Shown here one piece after another: positions 52,353 to 61,404 of a stretch of 64,000 nt of DNA. Source of the DNA: Actinomadura macrotermitis (GTDB lineage: Bacteria > Actinomycetota > Actinomycetes > Streptosporangiales > Streptosporangiaceae); contig NZ_WEGH01000006.1 of assembly GCF_009604375.1 (NCBI RefSeq), forward strand, positions 372,001 to 436,000, in the 5' to 3' direction. Position numbers and translations under genes: made by a program. Numbering within the stretch: position 1 is the first letter of the stretch; each line of letters starts with the position of its first letter. Below the pieces are notes generated by a model. That model made no database searches. It was not told where the DNA came from and worked only from the letters and a program-made list of their open reading frames with translations.

Positions 52353-54512
52353 CGGCTCCGGGCGCGGGCGCAGCGACCGCGGGTGCAGGCGGCGCCGCAG
52401 CCGCCGCAGCCGGCCGGCCTTGGCGGTGACGAGGCGGCCGAGCCCGTCGCTGTGCTCCCAGGCCCGGTCGGCGGCGCGCGGGTCGGCCTCGGCCTGCGCG
52501 AACCGCGTCCGGTCGACCAGGTCGGCGAGCGGGCGCAGATGGGCCAGGGAGTCGTCGCCGACGTGCCGTGCCCCGAACCGGGCGACCTCGTGCGCGGTGA
52601 GGGTGCGGGCGGTGCCGAGCCCGACGTCGGCGAGATGCTCCAGCGCCTGCTGCCAGGCGCCCACGATGCGGGCCGCGGGCGTCCCGGCGCGCCTGCGGCG
52701 GCGGCGCAGCGCCGGGGCGGTCAGCGCCGCGCCCAGGTAGCCGGCGATCAGGACGGCGACCGCCGCGAGCGCGTACGCCCACCAGGGCAGCGGGTCCCCC
52801 TCCTCGTGGTGCGGCTTCGCGGCGGGCGGCGGGGTCTGGTCGTTCGGCCCGTCGCCGGCGCGCTTCTTCTCGGCGGCGTTCTGCTGCGCCTGCTCGAGCT
52901 TGCGCGACTCCCCCTCCGCGACCGAGTCGTCCTGCTCGGCCTTGCCGGGACGGTCGGGGGTCGGGTTGAACGGCATCCAGCCGATCCCGTCGAACTTGAC
53001 CTCCGGCCACACCATCACATCGCCCGACCGCACCTCCAGGACGTCCCCCACTCGGTGCCCGCCGCTGAACCCGACCTTGATGCGGGTCGGCAGGCCGATG
53101 GTGCGGGCGAGCACCGCGTAGGCGGTGGCGAAGTGCTCGGGCGTCCCGTTCCTGCCCTCGCCGAGGAAGTAGTCGAGCTGCCGGTAGCCGTGGCCGGGCG
53201 GCGCCGTCACCGAGTACCGGGCATGTGCGCGCAGGCGGGCGGCGAGCATCGCGGCCCGCTGGACGGGCGAGTCCGCGTCGGCGGTGGCCTGCTTGGCGAA
53301 CCGCCGGAACTCGGCGATCTGCACGGGCTCCTTCGTCGCGCCCGGCCCCCACGGCAGTTGCAGGGCGGCACGGGCCTCGGCGTCGTCGGCGATGCTCGCC
53401 GACTCCAGATCCTCCACGTCCCACTTCGGCGTCTGCGACTCCACCCGGTAGGTCTGGCCGGGCTGCAGCGGCCGGACGGCGGCGAGGACACCGCTGCCGG
53501 GGTCGACCACGACGCCGAGGCCGTCGACGCGGCGGGGCCGGTCGGCGGCGGGCGCCCAGACGCCGGGCAGCCCCCGGACGGTGATCGTCTGGGGCAGCGC
53601 GCTGCGGTCCACCTCGTCCGGGGACGGCGGCACCCGGCTGCCGGTCGGCACGAAGCGGGCGCCGGAGGTCCAGGTCACGCCGTCGAACCGGTCCAGGACG
53701 GCCAGGCGCCACTCCTCGCGGCGCGCCGCCCGGACGGTGAACAGCACCTGGTCGGGGCTGAGCAGCCAGCCGCCGACGCGGTCCAGCGGGCTGACACTGT
53801 CGCGGGTCTGCGGCGGCGGCGCCTGTACCTGCTCACGCGGGTTGTAGGGCTCGGCCCCGACAGGCACGAACGGCCCGACGGCCAGCGCCAGCGCGCCGAG
53901 TGCGGCGGCGGCGGGCAGACCGGCCAGGATCGTCCGCCACCCGCGTCCCTCCTCATCAGGGGCCGAGCGCAGCAGCATCAGCACCGCCAGCAGCACGACG
54001 GTCGCGGCGGCGAGACCGAGGTTGGAGCCGGAGCCGTCCACGCCGAGCAGCAACGCGACCGCGAACGCCGCGAGCGCCGGAACCCCCGGCAACGCGCGCA
54101 ACCGGGTCCGCAGCGCAAGTTCAGCGCCTGCGAACGCCGCGAGCCACACCACCAGGTGCACCAGCAGCAGCAGGGCGGGCTCGGCCGGCGCGGGCAGCAG
54201 CGTGGTCAGGATCGATTTCCACGAGCCGAGCACGCCTTCGCGCAGCGTGCGGGTGAACGAGCCGTCCCCGAGCGTCGGCCGCAGCACCGTCGCGGCGGCC
54301 GTCGCCAGCCACGCCGGGACGGTCGCCACGGCCGAGACCCACAGCGGCCACGGACGGACGCCCGACAGCAGCGCCGCGAGCGCGGTCGGCACGAGCGCGG
54401 CGACGACCGCCACCGGCACCACGGGCCCGAACCCGAACACCCGGTGGAAGGCCAGCCCGGCGACGGCCGCCAGGCACGCGGTCACCGGCAGCGCGAGCAG
54501 CCTCCGGTTCAC
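52326..54512 (-). CDS. TgpA-like membrane protein with degenerate transglutaminase domain
   Basis: 728-residue protein with six N-terminal membrane helices (about 5-215, DUF3488-like), a large outer region with a transglutaminase-fold domain (about 400-520), a further helix (about 565-585) and a cytoplasmic DUF4129-like C-terminus. The fold is clear (GRNGTPEHFATAYAVLARTIGLPTRIKVGF...VMVWPEVKFDGIGWMPFNPTP). However, the catalytic Cys of CEHFA is Pro458, the His of HAWVE is Met500 and the Asp of FDPTP is Asn516, so no triad remains. It is probably a binding or structural protein. The GTG start overlaps the DUF58 stop (GTGA), which supports coupling. Confidence 0.9.
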   Translation of the reverse strand: MNRRLLALPVTACLAAVAGLAFHRVFGFGPVVPVAVVAALVPTALAALLSGVRPWPLWVSAVATVPAWLATAAATVLRPTLGDGSFTRTLREGVLGSWKSILTTLLPAPAEPALLLLVHLVVWLAAFAGAELALRTRLRALPGVPALAAFAVALLLGVDGSGSNLGLAAATVVLLAVLMLLRSAPDEEGRGWRTILAGLPAAAALGALALAVGPFVPVGAEPYNPREQVQAPPPQTRDSVSPLDRVGGWLLSPDQVLFTVRAARREEWRLAVLDRFDGVTWTSGARFVPTGSRVPPSPDEVDRSALPQTITVRGLPGVWAPAADRPRRVDGLGVVVDPGSGVLAAVRPLQPGQTYRVESQTPKWDVEDLESASIADDAEARAALQLPWGPGATKEPVQIAEFRRFAKQATADADSPVQRAAMLAARLRAHARYSVTAPPGHGYRQLDYFLGEGRNGTPEHFATAYAVLARTIGLPTRIKVGFSGGHRVGDVLEVRSGDVMVWPEVKFDGIGWMPFNPTPDRPGKAEQDDSVAEGESRKLEQAQQNAAEKKRAGDGPNDQTPPPAAKPHHEEGDPLPWWAYALAAVAVLIAGYLGAALTAPALRRRRRRAGTPAARIVGAWQQALEHLADVGLGTARTLTAHEVARFGARHVGDDSLAHLRPLADLVDRTRFAQAEADPRAADRAWEHSDGLGRLVTAKAGRLRRLRRRLHPRSLRPRPEPLHGGRAER

Positions 54513-55642
54513 CGGCCCCGCCCCAGCAGCGGCCAGGCGGCGGCGAGCTCCTCCAGGTCGGCGATCTCGGCGACCGGCACGCCGGGCGGCGCCGGCGCGG
54601 GACCGTCCGGACGGACCCGGACCACCACGACCCGGTCGAACCGGGCGCGCACGGCGGCGACGCGGCCGGACTCGGCGCCGTCCTGCAGGATCACCACCAG
54701 CGAGCCGCCGGGCCGCACCCGGCGCAGCGCGTCGAGCAGCGACGCCGGTCCCGGCTCGCGGCCGACCCGGGTGAGGCGGTCCAGCAGCACCTCGGCGTCC
54801 TCGGGGCCGCCCCGGGTCGCCGCGACCTCGCCCGTCCCGGTCAGCACCCGGACCGGGAAGGAGGCGCGGGCGGCGGCGACCGCGACCGACGCGGCGGCGT
54901 CGACGGCCAGCTCGAAGTCGTCGGGGTCGCGCCAGGCGTCCGGGCGCGCCTCCAGCAGCACCGTGGTGGTCGGCAGGCTCGCGTCCACCAGCCGGCGGAC
55001 CATCAGCGTCCCGGTCCGCGCGGACGACTTCCAGTGGATGTGCCGCAGCTCGTCGCCGATCACGTACTCGCGCAGCGCGTGGAACGTCGCGGTGCCCGCC
55101 GGCGACCGGTCGCTGGTCGGCCCCTCCAGGTGGTGCGCGCGGCCCGACGGCAGCACCGACAGCGCGACGGTGCGGGGCCGCACCAGCAGCGTCTGCGGCG
55201 CGCCGTACGCGCGGACGCGGCGCGCCAGCCCGAGCGGGTCGGCGCGCACCAGCCGCAGCGGCCCGACCGCGATCTCCCCGCGCCGCCCGGTCGGCAGCCG
55301 GTAGCTGACGGTCCGGCGGCCGCCCGCGCGCAGCCGCGGGACCCGCACCGCCACGGTCTCCGGCCCGGCGGCGTCGTGCGCGACCAGGCCGCCGCGCAGG
55401 CCGCGCCCGGCGTTGACGACGTGCAGCACCCCGGCGGCGGGCTCGCCCCGCGCCACCTTGCGCGGCGCGATCTCCCGGCGGATCTCCAGCCGGGGCGCGG
55501 GCAGCGTCCACAGCAGCGCGGCGACGACCGCGAGCAGCCCGGCGACCGCCAGCATCGCGGGCTCGGGATAGCCGAGCCACCAGCCGAGCGCGTACAACAC
55601 CACGGACGCGGCCGCGATCCCCCGGCCCAGCGGCGTCGGCAT
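54509..55642 (-). CDS. DUF58 domain-containing membrane protein
   Basis: 377-residue protein: two N-terminal membrane helices (about 8-50), an outer-like beta region, and the DUF58 segment at about 185-220 (LREYVIGDELRHIHWKSSARTGTLMVRR). A von Willebrand A-like C-terminal part follows (TTVLLEARPDAW...VVILQDGAESGRVAAVRARFDRVVVV) with a degenerate metal site. DUF58 proteins are constant partners of MoxR ATPases. The gene lies 3 nt after the moxR gene and overlaps the transglutaminase-fold gene, so the three form one operon. Confidence 0.93.
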   Translation of the reverse strand: MPTPLGRGIAAASVVLYALGWWLGYPEPAMLAVAGLLAVVAALLWTLPAPRLEIRREIAPRKVARGEPAAGVLHVVNAGRGLRGGLVAHDAAGPETVAVRVPRLRAGGRRTVSYRLPTGRRGEIAVGPLRLVRADPLGLARRVRAYGAPQTLLVRPRTVALSVLPSGRAHHLEGPTSDRSPAGTATFHALREYVIGDELRHIHWKSSARTGTLMVRRLVDASLPTTTVLLEARPDAWRDPDDFELAVDAAASVAVAAARASFPVRVLTGTGEVAATRGGPEDAEVLLDRLTRVGREPGPASLLDALRRVRPGGSLVVILQDGAESGRVAAVRARFDRVVVVRVRPDGPAPAPPGVPVAEIADLEELAAAWPLLGRGR

Positions 55643-55645
55643 CGG

Positions 55646-56638
55646 CTAGACCCCGGCCGCCTGCGGCGTCGGCACCGCGGCCAGCACCTCGGCGACCACG
55701 TCGGCGCCGGTGCGGCCGCGCAGCTCGGCCTCCGGCGTGACGATCAGCCGGTGCGCGATCACCGGGACCGCCAGGGCCTTGACGTCCTCGGGCACCAGGT
55801 AGGCCCGGCCCGCGGCCGCCGCGCGCACCCGGCCCGCCCGCAGCAGCGCCAGGCTCGCCCGCGGGCTCGCGCCGAGCCGCAGGTCCCGGTGGTCGCGGGT
55901 GGCGGCGACGACGCGCACCACGTAGTCGTACAGCGGCGGCGCCACGTGCAGCCGCCCGGCGAACTCGATCATGCGGGCGACGTCGTCGCGGGAGGCCACC
56001 GGCGGCATCCGGTCCAGCGCCGCCCCGGTCGGCGCGCCGGCCAGCACCGCCACCTCGGCGCGATGGTCGGGGTAGCCCATCGAGATCCGCATCAGGAACC
56101 GGTCCAGCTGCGCCTCGGGCAGCGGGTAGGTGCCGTCCATGTCGACCGGGTTCTGCGTCGCGATCACCAGGAAGGGGCGCGGCACCGGGTGCGGCACGCC
56201 CTCCACGGTGACCCGCCGCTCCTCCATGACCTCCAGCAGCGCCGACTGGGTCTTCGGCGAGCCGCGGTTGATCTCGTCGGCCACCACCAGGTTCGCGAAG
56301 ATCGGCCCGGCGTGGAAGTCGAAGGTCTGCTGCGCCTGGTTGAAGATCGACACCCCGGTGATGTCGCTCGGCAGCAGGTCCGGGGTGAACTGCACCCGGG
56401 TCCACTTGGCGTCCACCGACGCGGCGATGGCGCGCGCGAGCGTCGTCTTGCCGACGCCGGGCACGTCCTCCACCAGCAGGTGTCCCTCGGCGAGCAGGCA
56501 GACCAGCGCCAGCTCGACCTTCTCGCGCTTGCCGCGGACGACCTGCTCGATGTTCTGCGCGAGCACGCCGAACAGCTGCGCGAAACGGGCCGCGATGGCG
56601 TCGGCGTCCGGCAGGGGGCGGTTCTCGGTCACTGGCAT
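55646..56638 (-). CDS. MoxR family AAA+ ATPase
   Basis: 330-residue AAA+ protein. Walker A is EDVPGVGKTT (about 57-66), Walker B VVADEINR, sensor 1 IATQNP and the arginine-finger region LPEAQLDRFLMRISMGYP, with a C-terminal lid. MoxR ATPases act as chaperones that insert cofactors or assemble complexes with DUF58/vWA partners. GTG at 56632 is an alternative start that would overlap the FN3 gene stop as GTGA; the ATG at 56638 has AAGG upstream. It is the second gene of the operon. Confidence 0.94.
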   Translation of the reverse strand: MPVTENRPLPDADAIAARFAQLFGVLAQNIEQVVRGKREKVELALVCLLAEGHLLVEDVPGVGKTTLARAIAASVDAKWTRVQFTPDLLPSDITGVSIFNQAQQTFDFHAGPIFANLVVADEINRGSPKTQSALLEVMEERRVTVEGVPHPVPRPFLVIATQNPVDMDGTYPLPEAQLDRFLMRISMGYPDHRAEVAVLAGAPTGAALDRMPPVASRDDVARMIEFAGRLHVAPPLYDYVVRVVAATRDHRDLRLGASPRASLALLRAGRVRAAAAGRAYLVPEDVKALAVPVIAHRLIVTPEAELRGRTGADVVAEVLAAVPTPQAAGV

Positions 56639-58992
56639 CCCCAGACCTTGGATTCGGACAACTGGCCTGAGTTGGAGCCCGGCGTCGTCACATAGAGGTC
56701 GCTGACCCAGTGACGGCCGCCGTTGTACTCGATCTGGTCCCAGACATTGCTCTTCAGGTTCGGGTCGTTGGCGTCGGTGACCATGTCGTTCGTCACCTGG
56801 CAGATCACTTTCACCTGGCCGGTGAATCCCTTCGGGAACGACCCGGATCGCGGCGTGTTCAGCCCCGCCGCGGTGTGCAGGAACGTGCTGGTGCTGTTGT
56901 TGTTGTGGCCGTTGTAGTTCACGGCGTGCAGGGCCGGGTCGAGGTTCAGGACCGTACCGGCGGACTGGGAGCCCGCGCCGTTCTGCGCCGAGACACGGAT
57001 CTGGTAGGTCCTGCCGTTGGTGAGCTTGTTGAGCGAGTAGGACAGGGTCTTGACGTCGTCCGTCCCGACCTCCCACGACACGTGGTAGGAGATGCCGTCA
57101 CCCGTGCTCTTGGTCCAGGTGATCGTCCCGCCGTGGTTGGCGGGATCGGCCGTGACGTTGCCCGGTGGGCCGGGCGCTATGCAGGGCCGGGCGTTGGCGA
57201 AGTTCCCCGACGGCGCCTTCTTCGTCGCCCCGCCGTCCTGGTAGAGCGCGGTGACCCCGAAGGTGTACTCCGTGGTCGTGCACTTGAGGCCCGTGACGAC
57301 GAACTGCTTCGCGCCGTCCCGGGGAAGCGGGGCCACCCCGGCGACCGCCTTGCCGCTGCCGTCGGTGAGGAGGTACTGCTGCACCACCTGCGGGTTGTCG
57401 CCCTCCTCGAAGGTGACGGTGACCTTGCCGCCGGCACCGCTCGCGGCGACGTTCTTGGGCGCGCCCGGTAGCTCGCAGGCCGTGGCGTTGGCCGCGTCGG
57501 ACGGCGGCCCGTTCTTCATCCGGCGGGTCCTCGGGTCCTGGTAGCGGACGACGACCCGGTAGGAGTACACCTTGCTGCACTCCAGCCCCGAGACCGTGAA
57601 CTTGTACTCCTGGCCCGGCTTCACCTCGCCCGGCGCGGCGTTGCCGACGGCCGCGCCGTCCGCCGTCTGCAGGACGTAGCCCGCCGGCTGCACCTTCCCG
57701 GGCACCGACGGCTGGAACGTCACCGTGATCGTGTTGTTCTCGCCCCGGGCGACCACCGAGCTCGCGGCGGACGGCAGCCCGTCCCGCCTGCGGCGGCGGT
57801 CGCCGCCCTTCCTCCGGTCGTCGGGGGACGTGCCGCCGGTGCGTCCCGTCTCGGGGTTCGGGAGCTGCTTGCGGGTGCCGCCCGCCACCTTGTCCTCGTA
57901 TTTGCGGATGTGCTTGGCGGCCCCGGACGAGTCCAGCGAGACCGCCGCCTCGCCGCCCGGGTCGTTGGCCCACAGCAGGCCGTCCTTGACGAACACGTCG
58001 AGCGGCCCGGGACGTCCCGACACCGGCACCTGCTGCTCGGCCCGCCGGGTCGCGTAGTTGTAGACGATCAGCGACCCGGCCGTCTCGTCGGGGATGTAGA
58101 CCTTCGGGCCGAGGACCTGCGGCTCGCCGAAGCGGTGCCGGGGCATCCGCAGGCCGACCGAGGTGACCGCGCCGGTGCCGGTGTCCAGCAGGGTCAGCGA
58201 GTCGCGCGCGCCGAGCAGCGGGACGGTCAGGCTCTCGGCGGCCGCGGGCAGCCGCACCCCGCCGGGGCCCGCGTCGCGGATCGCCGGGGGCAGCGCCACC
58301 TTCTGCACGCCGCCCGGCCTGATGATCGTCGCGACGGCGGCGGCCGGGTCGACCGCGACCGGGGTGCCCGCCACGATCGACAGCTGCAGGCCGCCGCCCC
58401 CGCCGCCGACCTGGACCGGCCGCCCCTTGGCGCCGTTGCTCACCGGGACCAGCTGCCCGGACGCCGGGACCGGCACCCACAGCGTGCCCCGGGCGTCCAG
58501 CCCGGCCCGGTCCAGCGGCGGGGCGAGCGTGACGGGCGCGCCGACGCCGGCGAGGGAGACCGGGTCGATGCGCTGGACCGTGCCGCCGCGGCGGTCCACC
58601 GCGTAGGCGGTGCCCGCGCCGAGCACCACCTGCAGGCCGACGCCGAGCCGGCGGGTCTGCTCGACCTGCAGTTGCGCGGGGTCGATGCGGCTGACGACGC
58701 CGGTGGCCTCGTCGACGAGCAGCACGTCGCGGCCGTTCTGCACGATCTTGATGCGGTGCCCGCGGCTCTGCGGCACGCTCGTCTTGCCGTCGACCCGCCC
58801 GGCGAGCCCGTTGGCGTGCACCACCATGCCGCGGGCGGTGGCGCTCAGCCACGCGCCGACGTCGGACACCCGGTAGGTGGCGCTCGCCATGCCGACGCCG
58901 TAGACCAGCGCCGACACCAGCAGCACGCCGACCAGCCCGATGGTGATCTGCCCGGACAGCCGGTCCCGCCGCAGCAGACCTCGCACACCCAT
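56629..58992 (-). CDS. Membrane-anchored beta-propeller/FN3 protein
   Basis: 787-residue protein, first gene of the moxR operon. One membrane helix near the N-terminus (about 15-37) leads to an extracytoplasmic region. About 75-370 has repeated short strands of a beta-propeller (VLLVDEATGVVSRIDP, GTAYAVDRRGGTVQRIDP, LIVYNYATRRAEQQVPVSG). A basic low-complexity linker (about 385-410) is followed by three FN3 domains (about 415-505, 510-600 and 605-695) and a C-terminal Cys-containing domain of about 90 residues (QVKVICQVTNDMV...DLYVTTPGSN). It probably senses or binds an envelope ligand for the MoxR-DUF58-transglutaminase-like complex. Confidence 0.88.
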   Translation of the reverse strand: MGVRGLLRRDRLSGQITIGLVGVLLVSALVYGVGMASATYRVSDVGAWLSATARGMVVHANGLAGRVDGKTSVPQSRGHRIKIVQNGRDVLLVDEATGVVSRIDPAQLQVEQTRRLGVGLQVVLGAGTAYAVDRRGGTVQRIDPVSLAGVGAPVTLAPPLDRAGLDARGTLWVPVPASGQLVPVSNGAKGRPVQVGGGGGGLQLSIVAGTPVAVDPAAAVATIIRPGGVQKVALPPAIRDAGPGGVRLPAAAESLTVPLLGARDSLTLLDTGTGAVTSVGLRMPRHRFGEPQVLGPKVYIPDETAGSLIVYNYATRRAEQQVPVSGRPGPLDVFVKDGLLWANDPGGEAAVSLDSSGAAKHIRKYEDKVAGGTRKQLPNPETGRTGGTSPDDRRKGGDRRRRRDGLPSAASSVVARGENNTITVTFQPSVPGKVQPAGYVLQTADGAAVGNAAPGEVKPGQEYKFTVSGLECSKVYSYRVVVRYQDPRTRRMKNGPPSDAANATACELPGAPKNVAASGAGGKVTVTFEEGDNPQVVQQYLLTDGSGKAVAGVAPLPRDGAKQFVVTGLKCTTTEYTFGVTALYQDGGATKKAPSGNFANARPCIAPGPPGNVTADPANHGGTITWTKSTGDGISYHVSWEVGTDDVKTLSYSLNKLTNGRTYQIRVSAQNGAGSQSAGTVLNLDPALHAVNYNGHNNNSTSTFLHTAAGLNTPRSGSFPKGFTGQVKVICQVTNDMVTDANDPNLKSNVWDQIEYNGGRHWVSDLYVTTPGSNSGQLSESKVWGCQ

Positions 58993-59160
58993 CCCCGTCC
59001 CCCTTCGCCCCGGCCCCGGGGGTCACGTCCGACCGACCGGCGACAACAACGCGAAGCGCACCATAGTGCTGCAAGCACTGCATTTCACCAGAGAACGATC
59101 AGACTGGCCGCTTGCGGCGGCCGTTCCGTGGGGCGGATCACATCGTGGCGACGGAACCGT

Positions 59161-60714
59161 TCAGCCGAGCGGCAGGTCCAAGGCCGACGGCGCCTGAACG
59201 GTGATCGTCGAACCGGCGACATCGGCGTCGCCGTACAGCGGGTCCTTGGTGTCGACGACGAGCATCAGCCGGTGCCCGGCGGGCACGTCGAACGAGGTCG
59301 CCTGGAGCCGCACCGGCACCCGCTGCGCCCTGCCGGGGACGGCGCGCAGCAGCGTGGTGGCCTCGTGGGTGATCAGACGGCCCTTGCCCTTGGCGTCGAC
59401 GTCGTACAGGTACGACACCAGCGTGCCGGTCCTGGCGGAGGCGGTGACGGTCAGGTCGAGCCTGGGAATACCGCGCAGCCGCTTGCCCGCCTTCAGCACC
59501 GGGGTGCTCCACACGCCCGCCACGCGCCGGTCGATCCGGCCGGTGTCGAGGGTGTTGGGGATGCCGAAGGTCTGCAGGCCGCCGCTGACGATGACGATGC
59601 CGGCGGTCGCGGCGCTGTCCTTGCCGGCGGGCAGCGCCCGGTTCCAGCCCGCCGGGGCCACCGCGCCGAGCGTGCCGTCGCCGGCGAGGCCGAGCCGCTC
59701 GGTGCGCCCGGTCATCGACGCGACGTCCCGGTAGCGCTCGACCTTGCGCGACCAGGCGACCTCGGCCGCGATCGGCGGCTCGCGGTCGATGCCGTTGTCC
59801 CGGCCGGTCAGGTAGTGGTCGAACCAGCGGTGGGCGTCGTCCCAGGTGCGGCTCGGGATACCGAAGACGCCGGTGGCGTGCGCGGTGGCGTGGTCGCCGA
59901 TCGACAGGTCCAGCCGCTTCGGGCCGGTGAGGCCGGCGAAGTGGCGCAGCACCTGGTTCGGCGCGAACAGCGTCTCGCCGTAGGAGTTGGAGATCATGAT
60001 CGGCACCCGGCGCGCGTTGAGCTGCGCCTGGTAATTGCCGGGCGAGCGCACCGCGCCCCACTTGATCAGCTGCGGGACGTTGCGGTTGGCGCCGAAGTCG
60101 TTGATGATCCGGTCGCTGGCCGGGCTGAGGCGCCCGGTGAGGCGGCCCGTGATGGCCAGCATCGCGTAGGCGCTCATGTGCCGGGTCTCGTTCGCGTACA
60201 GCGACTCGACCAGGTCGCCCCAGGTGTCCATGGCGACGACGGCCGCGACGCGCTTGTCGTGCGCGGCGACCAGCTGGCTGATGCCCGAGCCGTAGGAGAT
60301 GCCGGCGAACCCGATCCTGGAACGGTCCACCGGTGTGTGCGACTCCAGCCAGTCGATGGCCCTGGAGCCGTCGGCCCAGTCGTCCGGCCCGGCCACGTCG
60401 ATGCCGCCGCCGGAGTTGAAGAATCCGCGCGCGGTGTAGCTGAGGACGATGTAGCCCTTCTCGGCGAATTTGGCCGCCTGCGCGATGTACTCGTGGTCCT
60501 CCAGGGTCCAACTGGAGATGAACACGATCGCCGGGTGCGGGCCCTTGCCGCGCGGGACGAAGACGTTGCCGTCGAGCTTCACGCCGCCGGTGCTCGAGAT
60601 GGCGATCTCGCGGTAGTCGTAGGCCGGGGCGGCGCTCGCCGGCGGGGCCGCCGCCACCGTTCCGCCGGCGGCCCCGGCCAGCGCGATCACAGCGGCCGTC
60701 CTGCACTTGAACAC
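59161..60714 (-). CDS. Secreted S15/CocE-type alpha/beta hydrolase
   Basis: 517-residue secreted hydrolase. The GTG at 60714 is chosen because GGGGGAATGG lies upstream and a signal peptide follows (TAAVIALAGAAGGTVAAAPPASA, cleavage near 28); the longer upstream frame would bury that peptide. The hydrolase domain has FISSWTLEDHEYIAQAAKFAEKGYIVLSYTARGFFNSGG and the nucleophile Ser140 in GISYGSG. The C-terminal jelly-roll domain (FDVPAGHRLMLVVDTKDPLYG) is that of X-prolyl dipeptidyl peptidases and cocaine esterases. It cleaves an ester or peptide outside the cell; the exact substrate is open. Confidence 0.9.
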   Translation of the reverse strand: MFKCRTAAVIALAGAAGGTVAAAPPASAAPAYDYREIAISSTGGVKLDGNVFVPRGKGPHPAIVFISSWTLEDHEYIAQAAKFAEKGYIVLSYTARGFFNSGGGIDVAGPDDWADGSRAIDWLESHTPVDRSRIGFAGISYGSGISQLVAAHDKRVAAVVAMDTWGDLVESLYANETRHMSAYAMLAITGRLTGRLSPASDRIINDFGANRNVPQLIKWGAVRSPGNYQAQLNARRVPIMISNSYGETLFAPNQVLRHFAGLTGPKRLDLSIGDHATAHATGVFGIPSRTWDDAHRWFDHYLTGRDNGIDREPPIAAEVAWSRKVERYRDVASMTGRTERLGLAGDGTLGAVAPAGWNRALPAGKDSAATAGIVIVSGGLQTFGIPNTLDTGRIDRRVAGVWSTPVLKAGKRLRGIPRLDLTVTASARTGTLVSYLYDVDAKGKGRLITHEATTLLRAVPGRAQRVPVRLQATSFDVPAGHRLMLVVDTKDPLYGDADVAGSTITVQAPSALDLPLG

Positions 60715-60833
60715 GGGCCATTCCCCCAAGAACGCCGGTCCGGAACCCGCCCTGCGGCCGTCCGTGACCAGAAAGCGGTTACTGATGACTAGAACGGCGT
60801 TCAGTGTGACAGAACCCGACTTTTGTGTCACGA

Positions 60834-60847
60834 GTGACGAGCGTCAC
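60834..60847. promoter_or_regulatory. GTGAC inverted repeat upstream of S15 hydrolase gene
   Basis: GTGAC and GTCAC around GAGC, with a further TGTGACA and TGTCAC nearby (60804-60831). The cluster of GTGAC-type half sites, about 120 nt upstream of the hydrolase start, resembles a Crp/Fnr-like binding site. Weak evidence. Confidence 0.3.
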
Positions 60848-60932
60848 CGGACGGCCCGTCCGGCCACGGCGCCGCAGCACCGGTACGCCCGCCGGGAGCC
60901 GGGCGGCATGATCGGGCTGCGAGGCGGGGCGT

Positions 60933-61343
60933 TCAGACCCGCTCGATGGGGGTCAGGGCCTCGTTCCAGCGGGTCGTGTCCGTGTACTGGTGCAGCCAGG
61001 ACAGCTTGTCGTCGGCCACTCGCCACAGGTGCACGAACTCGGCCTCGTAGGCGCGGCCGGTGGACCGCGCGGTGCCCCGGTAGTGGCCGGTGACCACGAA
61101 CGTGCCGTCGCTCGTCTCCTGCCAGGTCTCGGGATAGGGGACCGTCTCGAACTCCTGGTAGACCGCGCCCCAGATCCGGCCGAGGGCCTCGTCGGGGCCA
61201 TGGAAGGCGCCACCCGCGCCGCAGGGCATGCCCGGCGCGGTGTGGGCCTCGAAGCCGGGGTGCAGCAGCTTCGCGAGTCCGACGGCGTCGGCGGACCGGG
61301 CGGCGGTGTAGAAGGCCTGCACCTGGCCGAGGGGGGTCGTCAT
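60933..61343 (-). CDS. SnoaL-like/NTF2-fold protein
   Basis: 136-residue cone-barrel protein. LGQVQAFYTAARSADAVGLAKLLHPGFEAHTAPGMPCGAG, GRIWGAVYQEFETVPYPETWQETSDGTFVVTGHYRGTARSTGRAYEAEFVHLWRVADDKLSWLHQYTDT is the typical run of this fold. Members are isomerases, cyclases, dehydratases or ligand-binding proteins. The ATG at 61343 follows GGAG at 7 nt. It is divergent from a tetR gene, with a 34-bp near-perfect palindrome between them; it is therefore almost certainly the regulated target. Confidence 0.88.
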   Translation of the reverse strand: MTTPLGQVQAFYTAARSADAVGLAKLLHPGFEAHTAPGMPCGAGGAFHGPDEALGRIWGAVYQEFETVPYPETWQETSDGTFVVTGHYRGTARSTGRAYEAEFVHLWRVADDKLSWLHQYTDTTRWNEALTPIERV

Positions 61344-61353
61344 GCGCGCTCCA

Positions 61354-61387
61354 ATTAGTTGGTAGATTCTAGAATCAACCAACTAAT
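61354..61387. promoter_or_regulatory. 34-bp near-perfect palindrome, TetR operator
   Basis: Outer arms ATTAGTTGGT and ACCAACTAAT and inner arms GATTC and GAATC give 34 bp with a single mismatched pair (positions 61364 and 61377). It fills the gap between the divergent SnoaL-like and tetR genes and is AT-rich, unlike its surroundings. Length and symmetry fit a TetR-family operator binding two dimers. Confidence 0.8.
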
Positions 61388-61404
61388 ACCAGGGGACGCA
61401 GAGC

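Noticed and set aside
52383..55304. Open frame of about 970 codons on the plus strand opposite the transglutaminase-fold and DUF58 genes
   Set aside because: Antisense shadow; the minus-strand proteins have clear families, membrane helices and coupled starts.
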